Origin: Smittia aterrima
Taxonomy: Eukaryota; Arthropoda; Insecta; Diptera; Chironomidae
Assembly: GCA_033063855.1 (NCBI GenBank)
Contig: CP093829.1
Coordinates: 4,598,243 to 4,662,242, forward strand
Reading direction: 5' to 3'
Length of the DNA stretch: 64,000 bases
Positions 36,446 to 46,371 of this stretch are shown here, one piece after another. Position 1 is the stretch's first letter. The number at the start of each line of letters is the position of its first letter. The notes under the pieces are model-generated. The model worked only from the letters and a program-made list of their open reading frames with translations, was not told where the DNA came from and ran no database searches. The position numbers and the translations under genes were made by a program.

Positions 36446-37706
36446 TTAATATAACCAAAATACCCCATCGACGATGAACTTTTCTCCGAGCTTTTGGCCA
36501 CATTTAGTTTCATTCGCAATAAATGCTTTGATTTTTTCAAATTGATCGGGATCTTCAATCAAAGAGGAAGGAGCGTTGAGAAACATTTCTTGATGCATGC
36601 ACAAGGCAAGGGCAGCAAACTTCATTGGGAAATTACACTTTTTAGTTCCTATAACTTTTGATGCTAGAAAAAAAATATTACAACAAAATTTCAATTATTA
36701 AAGTCGATTTACCTAAGGGATAGCAGATTTTAAACGAGCTTTCAATGACTGGCTTCCAAATGTCATAGTCAGTTCCAGAAATTTCGGTGTCTGACTTGAT
36801 AAACTCAATAATTTTGTCTTTTACAACTTCTTTACCAAAATCTTCCGTCGAAGTAATGTTCAGTATACAAAGTATGAAGCAGCAGTCATTCGATGAGCAT
36901 TTTTGTGCGCATCCTTCATAGACGTTTTCTGGTGGTGAAATGTCGGGTAAAGCAACAATTTTTTTTGAATTTAAATTAGCCTTTCTAAAGGTTTCCTTGC
37001 ACTTAATTCGTTGATCCGTATATTGATCGAATATGGAATCATCAATAACAAAAATGTCTTCGTATTTTGTTCCACAAGTATCTTGCTCCTTTATAAATTT
37101 CCTTGTTGCTTCGCATTCTTCACTTGGAGCGAACGATGATCGAGGGCAATTTAAAAAGTTTTCTTGCCGCATACAAGTCACTATTGGTTGATAATTTTTT
37201 GGAAATTGACATTCATCCGTTCCATTCAGAATTTCCACTATTTTCAAAAGTAAACTAATAAAAGTATCATCGAAGTGAATTAAATTTAACTTACATAAAG
37301 GTTTGCAATGTTCGTACGATTTTCTTATCACGGGCAACCAATTTTCTTTCTCATCTGTGGTGAATTTTTTATTTAGCTCATAATCATAAAGCTTCAGAAA
37401 TGGATCTTTCTTTTCCGGAACATAATTGTTTTTCTTCAAGCAATTAGGGCAACTGCAATTATCGTCATTTGGTATCGTACATTCAATTATACATTCAATA
37501 CCAGTTTCAAGTTGTGGAGCATCGCAACAATCAACAATATTCGCACTATGTGGTTCAAACATCTCTTTACATTTTTCTGATGTTATTTCTGCTTCTTTAG
37601 AGAACTGCCACCAAATTAAAAATTAAGCTAAACAAATAATGTGAATTAAAATAATTCCACTCACAACGCAATTGACCAACAGCAATAGAAGCAACAACTT
37701 GAACAT
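36446..37706 (-). CDS. Two-domain Plus-C odorant-binding protein
   Basis: OBPs are small secreted carriers of hydrophobic ligands in sensillum lymph and other fluids. Exons 37665-37706, 37295-37604, 36713-37237 and 36446-36663 close in frame to 364 residues, about twice the usual length. The signal peptide is MFKLLLLLLLVNCV. Two tandem halves repeat the same plan. Each has a cysteine cluster (DCCDAP; NDCCFILC), a helix with NWLPVIRKSYEHC or IWKPVIESSFKIC, an intron at the same place and phase after CKPL/CYPL, and a C-terminal block (CMRQENFLNCP; CMHQEMFLNAP). The second half has alanine where the first has the conserved cysteine, so one disulfide is lost. The Plus-C assignment comes from this cysteine pattern. 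Confidence 0.72.
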
Positions 37707-37743
37707 TTCAATAAAGTTTGAAGAGTAAACTTGTTTCGGCGGA

Positions 37744-37751
37744 CTTTTATA
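37744..37751 (-). promoter_or_regulatory. TATA box of two-domain OBP gene
   Basis: The minus strand reads TATAAAAG 38-45 bp before the start codon. The same box is preserved in the duplicated fragment at 36183-36190, which supports it as the core promoter; the leader would be only about 10-15 bases long. Confidence 0.6.
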
Positions 37752-38373
37752 CTAAGCTTTAGTTATTTTTTCTAAAATGATTTTGTTAACAGTTTCCTAC
37801 AAAGCTTTTTAGAAATATTTTAAGTGATAAAATAAAATTGATTGATATTACTTTTTATTGATTGAATTGATTATAAAACGTTAACAAACAAAATCGAGAC
37901 TTAATTAGATTAGATTTTCTCTTCGTCGAATTATTTTTTTTTGCAATTTTACTGTCTTCTATCGACAAAGACAAATCAACTTCGTTAATCCTGTAGATTT
38001 TCTCGTATTAGATATTAATCGACGCTTTAATTAATTTTTTTCACGATTTGTAAATCGTAAACGAACTTTTGCAAAAAAAAAATTAACGTTTTACTTCAAA
38101 AATATTTTCGTTTCATTCGATTCTTCGATTTTTTTTTTGCGTTTTGAAAGTTGCTTTGAAGCTAATGCTATAAAAATTTAATTAAACTACGGACAGAAAT
38201 TTTAATACAAGTTTTAGAGATAGATATAATTAAAGCATCCAGGAAAAAATAAATTTAAAAATTAGCTGGCCAGGGAAGCTTGAAATTACGACTTGAATTA
38301 GAGGGTCTCACAGAGGGAAAGAATTTTGGCCGTCTCATATTACGAAAACGATCCTATTATAAATCGAACCAAG
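37752..38373. other. Spacer between OBP genes
   Basis: AT-rich intergenic DNA with no convincing open frame. The right part is probably the 3' UTR of the next OBP. Confidence 0.45.
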
Positions 38374-39178
38374 CTATTCCAATTTATAACACTTTTCTAT
38401 GAACTGACGACTGTTTTCACAAGTAGAGTCGTCGCCTGGATTCCAATAAGGACACTTCAGAAAATTTTCGTTGAAAATGCAATCGGTAACAGTGTAGAGC
38501 GCCAGAGGAATAATTTCGCAATCTGCTTCCCCACCGAGTTTGAAGTTTTGATCAATGCATTTATTAGCATTTTCAGTTATGACTGAAACCCAAGCTTCGT
38601 CAAAGTCAACGTTCTGGGCAAACGCTGTGATTAAAGAAGTCGCCTCAATTCCAGATGTTTCTATAGGAACTCCACTTTCGTCTCTCGTGAATGTTAATAA
38701 TCCCATTTTTTCAAAGCAGCAAGTCAAGCTACAGCAATATACGGCATTTCCGTCCTCCAATCCCATGCACATCATGTAGCATTCCATATAACTGTCTTCA
38801 CTTATAGTTAGGTCCGGGTATTGGCAACACGAAGTCACATCTGAATTTTGGTTTGCTTTCAAATATTCACATTGTTCAGCATTGTCTCCATAATCATAAC
38901 TGTAGTCATAGTCGTAATCGGTTGAAGGCGCATAATCGTAGTTGTAGGAAGAGCCATAGTCATATGAATAATCATAATCGTATGAATAATCGTTGCCAGC
39001 TGAATATTCATTGTCATATGAATAATCGTACGAATAGTCATCGGATAGAACCTGGAACTCAAAAACATTTTAAAGATTTTAAAAAAATAATTATGAAACT
39101 TGAATCAACCAGACTAATCCAAAATGTCAGAAGGATGACCAAAATCTTTTTAAATGGAAGAACTTTTAAAGATTCCAT
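38374..39178 (-). CDS. Plus-C OBP with N-terminal Tyr/Asp repeat, copy 1
   Basis: Exons 39110-39178 and 38374-39051 join at phase 0 to 248 residues. Exon 1 is a signal peptide (MESLKVLPFKKILVILLTFW). The mature protein begins with about 60 residues of DYSYDYDYSYDYG-like sequence, nearly all Tyr, Asp, Ser, Asn and Gly, ending at EQCEYLKAN. The OBP body follows: SCCQYPDL, ECYMMCMGLEDG, a CC..C CC cluster, then EAWVSVITENANKCIDQNF, DCEIIP, DCIFNENFLKCPYW and CENSRQFIEKC. The body is close to copy 3 and to the pseudogene between them. Acidic residues next to tyrosine are typical of tyrosine-sulfation sites, an inference only. Confidence 0.78.
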
Positions 39179-39223
39179 TTCAAATCAAGAAATTACATTA
39201 ACTGAGAACTTTTATTATTTCAG

Positions 39224-39231
39224 TTTATATA
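39224..39231 (-). promoter_or_regulatory. TATA box of YD-repeat OBP copy 1
   Basis: The minus strand reads TATATAAA 46-53 bp before the start codon, with a CTGAAATAATAAAAGTT block just downstream that recurs at the neighbouring OBP copies (40260-40325, 41560-41636). Confidence 0.6.
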
Positions 39232-39239
39232 GGTTTTAA

Positions 39240-39528
39240 CTTGAAATAAAAAGTTTGTAAATTATTTTTTTGCGAGAAATATTTAAAAACTGGAATTGAC
39301 ACCGAAAAACATGTGAACGTTTAAATAATCTTTCATGTACAAAGTTTTGGTGTTTATATAATCTTTTCCTATATTTAACTTTTCCTGGAAAAAATTCAAT
39401 GCTCTCAAAGGTAGTTTAGTAGTTGGGATTGTCGTCTTGATTTAAGAGATCACGCTTTTTAATTTTGAAGACAAAACGATAAAAGGAAAGAAATGCTTGT
39501 TACAAATTTATTTTCTGCAATAAATATT
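39240..39528. other. Spacer between OBP copy 1 and the OBP pseudogene
   Basis: AT-rich; nothing recognised. Confidence 0.4.
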
Positions 39529-40266
39529 TCAAAAAATAAAAATTCTTGTGATCAAACACTTCAGTGAACTCAATCTTTTCCTGGTTCCTGCAAATCTCCG
39601 CGTACATATACAATCGAGTGCAATGTAAACAAAATCAGGAAGCGTGGTGCATTCTGATACCTCCCCTAATTTGAAACATTTATCGATACATTTGGGTGCG
39701 CTCTCAGTTAAAATAGGAAGCCAAGTCTCATCATCTTGAACTGACATCATAAACGATTCAATTGTAGCGTCCACGTTAATTCCTATTGCTTCAATAGCAA
39801 CTCCATTGTCGTCTTTCTTATATTCTATCATTCCCGAAATATCGAAAATGTAGGTTCACACAACAGATCACCATCATGCAATTTAGCTCATTCGCCACCG
39901 TAGCATTCTATGACTATATTATCCATCACACCAAGTACTGGATAATTGCAACACGAATTCAATTCAGGAATCATGTTCGATTTCAAATATTCACACTGCT
40001 CGGTATTGTCTCCATTATCATAACTAAAGTCGGTCGAAGGAGCGGGGTAATCGTAGTCATAAGATGGAGCAGCCTGGCCATAATCATACGAAGGACTTTC
40101 TGATACTGTGTTGTAATCGTAGGAATAGTCATCGGATCGAACCTGGAACTCAAAACATTTTAAAAGATTTCAAAAACAATACGAAACTTGATTTAACCAG
40201 ACTAATCCAAATTGTCAGAAGAATGAACAAAATCTTGTTGAAAGCAAAAACTTTAAATGCTTCCAT
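39529..40266 (-). pseudogene. Broken YD-repeat Plus-C OBP, copy 2
   Basis: Exon 1 (40198-40266, signal peptide MEAFKVFAFNKILF...) and the start of exon 2 (from 40142) are intact, including a shortened Tyr/Asp tail and SCCNYPVL. The frame then meets a TGA at 39888-39890, right after ECYGGE. The expected cysteine cluster is partly deleted and shifted in frame. Recognisable OBP sequence resumes in another frame (KKDDNGVAIEAIGINVD ... WLPILTESAPKCIDKCF), but its end diverges where the family has the NCP block. The TATA box (40315-40322) is still present. The locus looks like a recent loss. Confidence 0.85.
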
Positions 40267-40314
40267 TTTAAACTCGGAGCAAACTAAAACTGTGGATTTT
40301 TATTATTTTCTCAG

Positions 40315-40322
40315 TTTATATA
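40315..40322 (-). promoter_or_regulatory. TATA box of OBP pseudogene
   Basis: TATATAAA on the minus strand 49-56 bp upstream of the start codon, matching the position at copy 1. Confidence 0.5.
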
Positions 40323-40454
40323 GAAATCTAAGTTTGAATAAGTTTGAAATTCATAAAAAAAGGTAAACGGAAACTGTTTCAACTGAACAAATATTTTAAA
40401 AAAAAGTGTTATCCTGGGTAAGTTATCCGACTATTCTAATTAACCAATCGTAAA

Positions 40455-41249
40455 TCAATAATCGTAATCCATTCCTGGCTTCATGCATTGCTCTACAAAA
40501 GGTCGGGTCATTTCGCATTGATCGGTTGGAGTAAAATGAGGACAATTTAAATAATTTTGAATGGCCATGCAATCGACAACATCGTAAATAGAATCAGGAA
40601 TTATGTCGCAATCTAATTCTCCACCGATTGTAAAATATTCATTGACACATTTTGTTGCACTTTTAGTTAAGGCAGGACGCCAAGCCTCTTCATCATCAGT
40701 AGACAGCAAAAATGATTTAACTAAACTGTCGACGTTTATTCCCAATGCTTTAGTAGCAACTCCACGGTCGTCCTTTTCGAATTCCATCAGTCCCATACTT
40801 TCAAAAGAGCAAGCCGATTCGCAACAACGAGCGGCCTCTTCGTCCTCTAATTCAATGCAAATCATGTAGCAATTCGTGAAAACGTCAAAGTCTACATTCA
40901 TCATGAGAAAATCGCAACATGAAAAGAAATCTTCTTCCATGTTTGATGCCCAAAACTCGCACTGTTCTTTAATGCCGTAGTCGTAATTATAGTAGTCCGA
41001 AGGCGCGTAATCATAATCATACGAGTAATCATAATTGTATGAATAATCATAATCGTATGAATAATCGTAGCCATCTGAATATTCATTGTCATATGAATAA
41101 TCGTACGAATAGTCATCGGATCGAACCTGGAATTCAAAACTTTAAAAGATTTCAAAAATAATTGCGAAACTTGACTTAACCAGACTAATCCAAATTGTCA
41201 GAACGATGAACAAAATCTTTTTAAAAGAGTGAACTTTTGAAGTTTCCAT
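40455..41249 (-). CDS. Plus-C OBP with N-terminal Tyr/Asp repeat, copy 3
   Basis: Exons 41181-41249 and 40455-41126 join at phase 0 to 246 residues. The signal peptide (METSKVHSFKKILFIVLTIW) is followed directly by about 60 residues of SYDYSYD/DYDY-type repeat up to KEQCEFW. The OBP body has SCCDFL, NCYMICIELEDE, CCESACSF, EAWRPALTKSATKCVNEYF, DCDIIPDS, DCMAIQNYLNCPHF and CEMTRPFVEQC, and the chain ends again in MDYDY. The intron sits at the same place as in copies 1 and 2. Unlike them it lacks a clear TATATAAA at about -50, having only a weak CTATATC at about -60. Secretion and ligand carriage follow from the family. Confidence 0.8.
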
Positions 41250-41559
41250 TTCAAACTATGAACCAACTTTACCTGAAAACTTGATCGCTTCAAAGATATA
41301 GACAAGCTCGAGGATAAAAAAAAGTTTGCGGAAGATCATTGTTTCCATTTTGTAAAAAGTGCGTACAAATTTTGTTATCGATGTAAAGATTAACATGTCG
41401 AATGTTCTTTCGTTAAATGTTTTCACATCGATTGTGTTATTTAGGTTTCAAATGATAAAAAATTTGTTTGAAGCTTTTTCAGGAAATGTTTTATTGATTT
41501 TCTTCTCTTAATGTTCTGGCTTCATGCAAGTTTACACGAACTCATAAGTGGTAGCACAA

Positions 41560-41636
41560 CTTTTCCATTTCATTTGATTATAGTTTGGAAATTACACTAA
41601 CTGAAAACTTTTATTATTTCGGTTTTTATAGGAATT
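41560..41636 (-). promoter_or_regulatory. Orphan copy of OBP promoter segment
   Basis: This matches the region from just upstream of the ATG to the TATA area of the YD-repeat OBPs (ttccattt...gaaattaca(c/t)taactga(a/g)aacttttattattt...tatagg on the plus strand), but no coding exon follows. It marks another partial duplication. Confidence 0.65.
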
Positions 41637-41644
41637 CAGGTGAA

Positions 41645-41885
41645 CTGACGAAAGAAAGAAAAACTTTGCCACCACTAACCTCATTTCACTTTCAGCATTC
41701 GAAAAGGTAACATCATTCGCATTATCATCTTCTGGAATATTTTTGTTCATTTCGAATATTTATTTCTTTTAGAGCATGGAAAAAAGCTTAACAACGATCA
41801 CAACTAGTAAAACATCATTGAAGCGAAATGTTCCCACTGAAACTTGTGAAGTTGCAAGGATTCCCGCAGTTTATACTCGTAAAAA
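41645..41885 (+). pseudogene. Chimeric fragment: F-box-like leader fused to protease tail
   Basis: 41645-41790 copies the 5' leader, UTR intron and first codons of the F-box-like gene (compare 31634-31790). At about 41840 it switches to the C-terminal part of the CLIP protease family (ETCEVARIPAVYTR here, KACGTPGIPAVYTR in the protease at 47.7 kb), then stops at 41887-41889. The resulting frame from 41776 would encode about 38 residues, almost certainly without function. Confidence 0.75.
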
Positions 41886-41952
41886 AAATTAGTTACTTCA
41901 AGTTCAAATAATTTATTCGTCATTAATGACGAAGTGGACAAGATTGCATCGA

Positions 41953-41981
41953 CGAGTTCATGATACGCTATCATGAACTCG
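41953..41981. repeat. 13-bp inverted repeat
   Basis: cgagttcatgata, a cgc loop, then tatcatgaactcg: perfect arms at 41953-41965 and 41969-41981 in otherwise featureless DNA. Confidence 0.8.
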
Positions 41982-42138
41982 ATCAACCTTCGGAGTTTAA
42001 TAATTCAGGTCTGCGTTTTTACGTACAAAACTCTTTCGTATCTTTGGCAAAATCGTTTCTCAAATTATTTTTGAATTTTTCATTTGGGATTTCATATGAA
42101 TTTTGTTAAAATGTATCAAAGTTTTTGTTCCATGCGAA

Positions 42139-42220
42139 AATCAATAACAAGTTGTTAATTATTTCGCTTGCTGCAGGAATAAATGCCGTCGACCACTTGT
42201 AACTGACAAGTTAATAAGCG
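42139..42220 (+). repeat. Local repeat, copy 1
   Basis: About 80 bp containing caataacaagttgttaatta, ttgctgcaggaataaatgcc and cacttgtaactgacaagtta. Related copies lie at 44036-44195 and 44238-44335. Confidence 0.7.
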
Positions 42221-42334
42221 AAACGCTTAAAATAGAGCCGAACGCATCGGGTAAAACTTCGTTGAAGAAATTTTGTCCTAGAAAATGAATTTTCATTGTA
42301 CATTCAGTTTGGTTCGAGACTTGCAACGGAAAAG

Positions 42335-43718
42335 ATGAAAATTGCAAGATATTACAGAAGTGCAGTGGATTATTTCAAGAGCCAAGAGATTTTCTCAGAG
42401 CTTGTGTCGAGGTTTTTGTTGCTATGTATCAAGATTTTGTCGCCAACAAAAATCTGGAAAGGACAGAAAAGGATTTCAATCCAGTAATTCTTTTGCTTCT
42501 CCAGATCGAAAGTTTCAAATAAAAATAATATTTATTTAGGTTCATTGCTTTATTAAGCTCATTGGGAATTAGCATTCTCTCGTTGTGGTATGCAGTCCGC
42601 GAATTTAAGTCATTGAGTTTGACAAGCTTCTCGGAAAATGTTGCAATCTCCAGTAAGTTTTCAATAAAATTTAAATTCAATTTAAACTTCCTATTATATT
42701 TTCTCAGTCAGTGTGTTGAGATTGAACATTTATTTTATTCACATCGCTTTTGGCTTCAATGACCTCTCACAGTTGGTTAAACGGCTGATAAATGACAAGT
42801 TATAAAACCAAATTAATTTTAAGTTAAATTCTTATCCTGTACTTCACCAATTGTTTTACAGAAAAATGAACAGAAACAAGCTTACGCTCAAGCATGGCAA
42901 GGAAGAATTCATTGGAACTTTACTTTTCGTCATCTTACCAGTTTTCCCAATCTTTTGCATCATTCTCAGCGTTTTCTTCTTCAAAGTTAATGAAAATAAT
43001 CTGCCGCTGAACTTTCGTCTAACATTTTTGACGCTGGATACTTCCAGCGTTGAATGGACGATTAATTACGTTCTTCAAGTGACTTTGATTGTGATTGCTT
43101 TGTGTGGCTGCATAACAGTTTATCCTTTGATGTACCTTATAATGAATCACTCCTGCTGGAAATTCGATCAGCTGATGTTGACCGATTGGAGTGCCGATGA
43201 AAATGACGCATCAGAGATAATCAAATCTGTTGTGAAAAGAAGTTACGGAGTTCTTGGCTACTTGAATGATGCACAGAGAATTCTGAAGTTTTTCTTCTTT
43301 TTTGAGATATTAACTCAGTCTCTTAATCTCTGCATGAGCTTCTATGCCTTTCTGTTTGATCCTGTTGGTAACATTGTCAATTTCTCAATGATTTGTGTTC
43401 AACTCGCACAAGTTTTCACAGTTTGCTGGCTCGGAAATCGAGTGAACTTGCGAATTGACGCTCTCACTGCTGCCATTAATGACATGAATTGGTACAAGTT
43501 TGCACCAGCCGACAGAAAAAGCTTGCAAATATTGTTGATGATGGCTCAGAACATTCGAGGATACAACGGAATATTTCACGAAGTCAACATGGAAACTTTT
43601 CAAAAGGTAAAAGCTTTGACGATATAAAAAAATAATTTACATACTAAAATTTATTTCACAGATTTTGGAATTTACTTATTCGTACATGATGTTCATGAGA
43701 TCAATAACTTACTTATAA
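42335..43718 (+). CDS. Odorant receptor (insect 7tm_6 family), copy 2
   Basis: Exons 42335-42483, 42540-42652, 42708-42798, 42862-43606 and 43662-43718 join with phases 2,1,2,0 to 384 residues. The layout mirrors the minus-strand receptor at 33659, including a 91-bp third exon. The protein is strongly hydrophobic with several membrane helices. Family marks are ICVQLAQVFTVCWLGNRV, MAQNIRGYNGIFHEVNMETFQK and a short last exon (ILEFTYSYMMFMRS). The third donor (GTTATA) is weak but the phase fit supports it. An in-frame ATG at 42296 precedes the chosen start at 42335, where receptor homology to copy 1 begins. Ligand unknown. Confidence 0.85.
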
Positions 43719-44579
43719 ACACACTCACTTGAAGAAATTATGCATAATTTTATATTAAAACTAGAGACCGCGCCTCAAAACCTTTGAGTCAAAGATTAAA
43801 ATCGATTGAACATTGAGGTCACATTCTCAAATGAAAGTTATTTATGCAAAGAGGAAATGTCTTTAGAAAAATTAAATATTCTTTTAAAATAAGAAAAGTT
43901 TTCTTAGAAAATTAGGTTTAAAGTTGAAACAATTATTTACCGATTAAAGACACTTTGTACTCCAAAATTTCTTTGTTGCTATATATTTCTGAAAACTTTG
44001 GCTAGAGCCAAAGACAATTTTTCATTATCTGCGGTAGAAAATCAATAGCAGGTCTTTAATTATTTCAACGATGTGAAATGACGTGATGTCATTTGCTGCA
44101 GGAGTAAATGTCGTTGACAACTTCATCGGCAAATGCATTCTGGGAATGAAAGCGTTACTCTAATCGCTACTTTTCAATTGACAAATTAATAATCAAAACT
44201 TTAATAATTGAGCTTATCAACTCGTCGGCCAAAGCTTCAATAACAAGTTGCTAATTATTTCAAAGAGAAGAAATGATGGGCTGTCGTTTGCTGCTGAATG
44301 ACGTCGACCACTTGTAGCTGACAAGTTAATAATTGATACGGTAGTTGCTTTTTCTTGTTGTGTTTGACTGTCAACGAATTCAAATCTTTTCCACGGCATT
44401 CAAGATAATGAAAACTTTTTTTACGGGCCAAGGAGAGCGATAACTTCTTAATTTATTTTTGGCATTCTGACCTTTGCAAAAATATTTCATTAGACATATT
44501 TTCTTATCTCTGTAAATTATTCGCACTTTCAATAATCTCTGTCCATTTGAATGAGTCTGGTTTCAAAATTCAAAGGAAG
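43719..44579. other. Spacer with local repeats before protease genes
   Basis: Contains two of three related repeat copies (44036-44195 and 44238-44335) sharing tttgctgc(a/t)g, gtcg(t/a)(t/c)gac and gaca(a/a)(g/a)ttaataa blocks with 42139-42220. No gene found. Confidence 0.55.
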
Positions 44580-46087
44580 ATGAAGTTCTTCAACGTTTTA
44601 CTTATATTTCTCGCGTTGGTTGCTAAATATCAAATGAAAACTTTAGAAACTTGTCTCGACTCAGAGAATGTTGAAGGAATTTGTGTTCATTACAGAACTT
44701 GCCTAAAAGTTTTGGAAACATTTGGAGAAGAACCAAGAGAATATTTTAAATATCAGTTTTATAATACCACGAGTTCGTGCCCAAAACACAGTCTATGCTT
44801 CGCTGTTGACAAATTTCCATCAATTCCAACTTTATTTCGAGAGGTAATGAAGAAACTTCCGCAACCACCTGATTGTGGAGTAAAGGAGCAATATTTTCAT
44901 TTGGTCGGTGCCGCAATAACCAAAATTTTCTACTATCGCTGGACTGTTTTACTGTATTACGCAAATACTACAGCTGATAACAGTAGGTTGAATTGATAAA
45001 GAGAATGGTGCAATTTATTTAATTATAAAATAATTCATAGCAGAGAGAAAAAAGAAACTTAGAACTAAGTGCAGTGGAAGGTGAGTGAATAAATAATAAA
45101 GAAAAAGACATAATTACTAATTATTTTTGTTGAAGCTTGATAAATGAGCGATATGTTTTAACAGGTAAGAATCAGCAGATAATAAATGTTTATTTTATTA
45201 ATCGTAAATTTCATTCAGCTGCTCATTGTGTGGTCAATACTGGAATATGGAAGTTGACTTCAATTAGAACTGGCGAATACAACACAAGAACTTTAATCGA
45301 TTGTGATGAATACAACGATTGTGCTGAAAAAATAAATCATCAAGATTTTGAGATTGATGAGATAACGATTCACGAGAATTATTATCACTCTTTAGCTCAC
45401 AACGATATTGCGTTGATTCGATTAAAGGGAAAGGCTAAAGAGAATCTGTACACGAAACCAGTTTGTTTACCTTGGATCCAAACCGAGCAAAATTCTTCTT
45501 ACTTTGCTGTTGGTGAGTGGAACGTCAATTCATTTCGATTTGAAAATTAAAAGATTTATTCAGGATGGGGAATGTCAGAGACTAAATACTTCAGATCGAT
45601 GCAAGGCATAGTGTACCTACCAAAAATTGAACAGGAAGATTGCAGGAAGTTTTACGAAGAGTACGACATGACTATTGAAGACACTCAGTTCTGTGCTGGT
45701 GGAGAAGCTGGTAAGTGAATTTAAGCTTCACCGAGAAATATGTAACAAAAAATATTTTCAGGTAAAGACACTTGGTGAGAAAACTTCATTCATTTCATAC
45801 AATAAAAACTAATTTTCTTTCATTTTAGCAAAGGTGACTCTGGTTAGTCTTTGTTCTGGTTTGTGAAATGGAGAAAATATTTTAATAAAACATTTTCAGG
45901 TGGACCGATTATGACGAAATGGACACCTAACGAACTTTATGGCATAACTTCGTTTGCCCCTTCCCAAACAGCTGGAGGTATAAACATAACTTGTGGAACA
46001 GTAAGAATTTTTGGAGTTTATACTCGCGTCGATAAATACATCGGATGGATTTTACAAAATATCAAAGAAGAAGAAACATCGATCTAG
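44580..46087 (+). CDS. CLIP-domain serine protease, copy 1 (secreted)
   Basis: Eight exons, 44580-44982, 45041-45080, 45136-45164, 45219-45512, 45564-45710, 45762-45774, 45829-45842 and 45900-46087, close to 375 residues. The tiny exons (13 and 14 bp) are matched exactly in copy 2. After a signal peptide comes an N-terminal CLIP domain lacking one of its six cysteines (LCFAV where the family has CC). The S1 domain keeps the catalytic triad: His in VLTAAHC, Asp in HNDIAL and Ser in CKGDSGGP. An aspartate before TCKGDS predicts trypsin-like cleavage. The usual R-I/V-x-G-G activation site is degraded (HLVGAAITK). Such proteases act in immune and melanisation cascades. Downstream of the stop are remnants of a membrane-anchor sequence still present in copy 2. 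Confidence 0.85.
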
Positions 46088-46371
46088 TCGTAATCATTTC
46101 TTGCAAAAGACTTTCACCTCATAAAGAAACGTTGAAAAATCATTCTGTCGAATCCTACGCCTCTTCAAACAAATCACAAATTATTATTTAAAAAAAAATG
46201 TGAACTTCATAACAAGTGAGAGCGAGAACTTTACAATTGATTTGATTGTTTGATCTTTGTAAGAAAAATTTGCAATTTTTTTCAATCTGTCAATCTTATC
46301 TCTTCGAATAAATCATAATTTAGACGAACAGCGATCATTTGAATGAGTCTAGTTTCTACGTTCAGCGTAAG
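46088..46371. other. Spacer between the two proteases
   Basis: Contains the 3' UTR of copy 1, including decayed sequence matching the membrane-anchor codons of copy 2 (gtaatcatttcttgcaaaag, then cataaagaaacgttga), and the promoter of copy 2. Confidence 0.6.

Noticed and set aside
37207..37294. Reading through the first internal OBP intron (the frame stays open)
   Set aside because: The matching intron at the same place in the second domain and the better fit CKPL-LEILNGTDECQFP support splicing.
38859..39068. Met/Thr/Ile-rich frame on the minus strand (also 40901-41155)
   Set aside because: An out-of-frame reading of the Tyr/Asp repeat; the Tyr/Asp frame is the one that joins to the signal peptide and OBP body.
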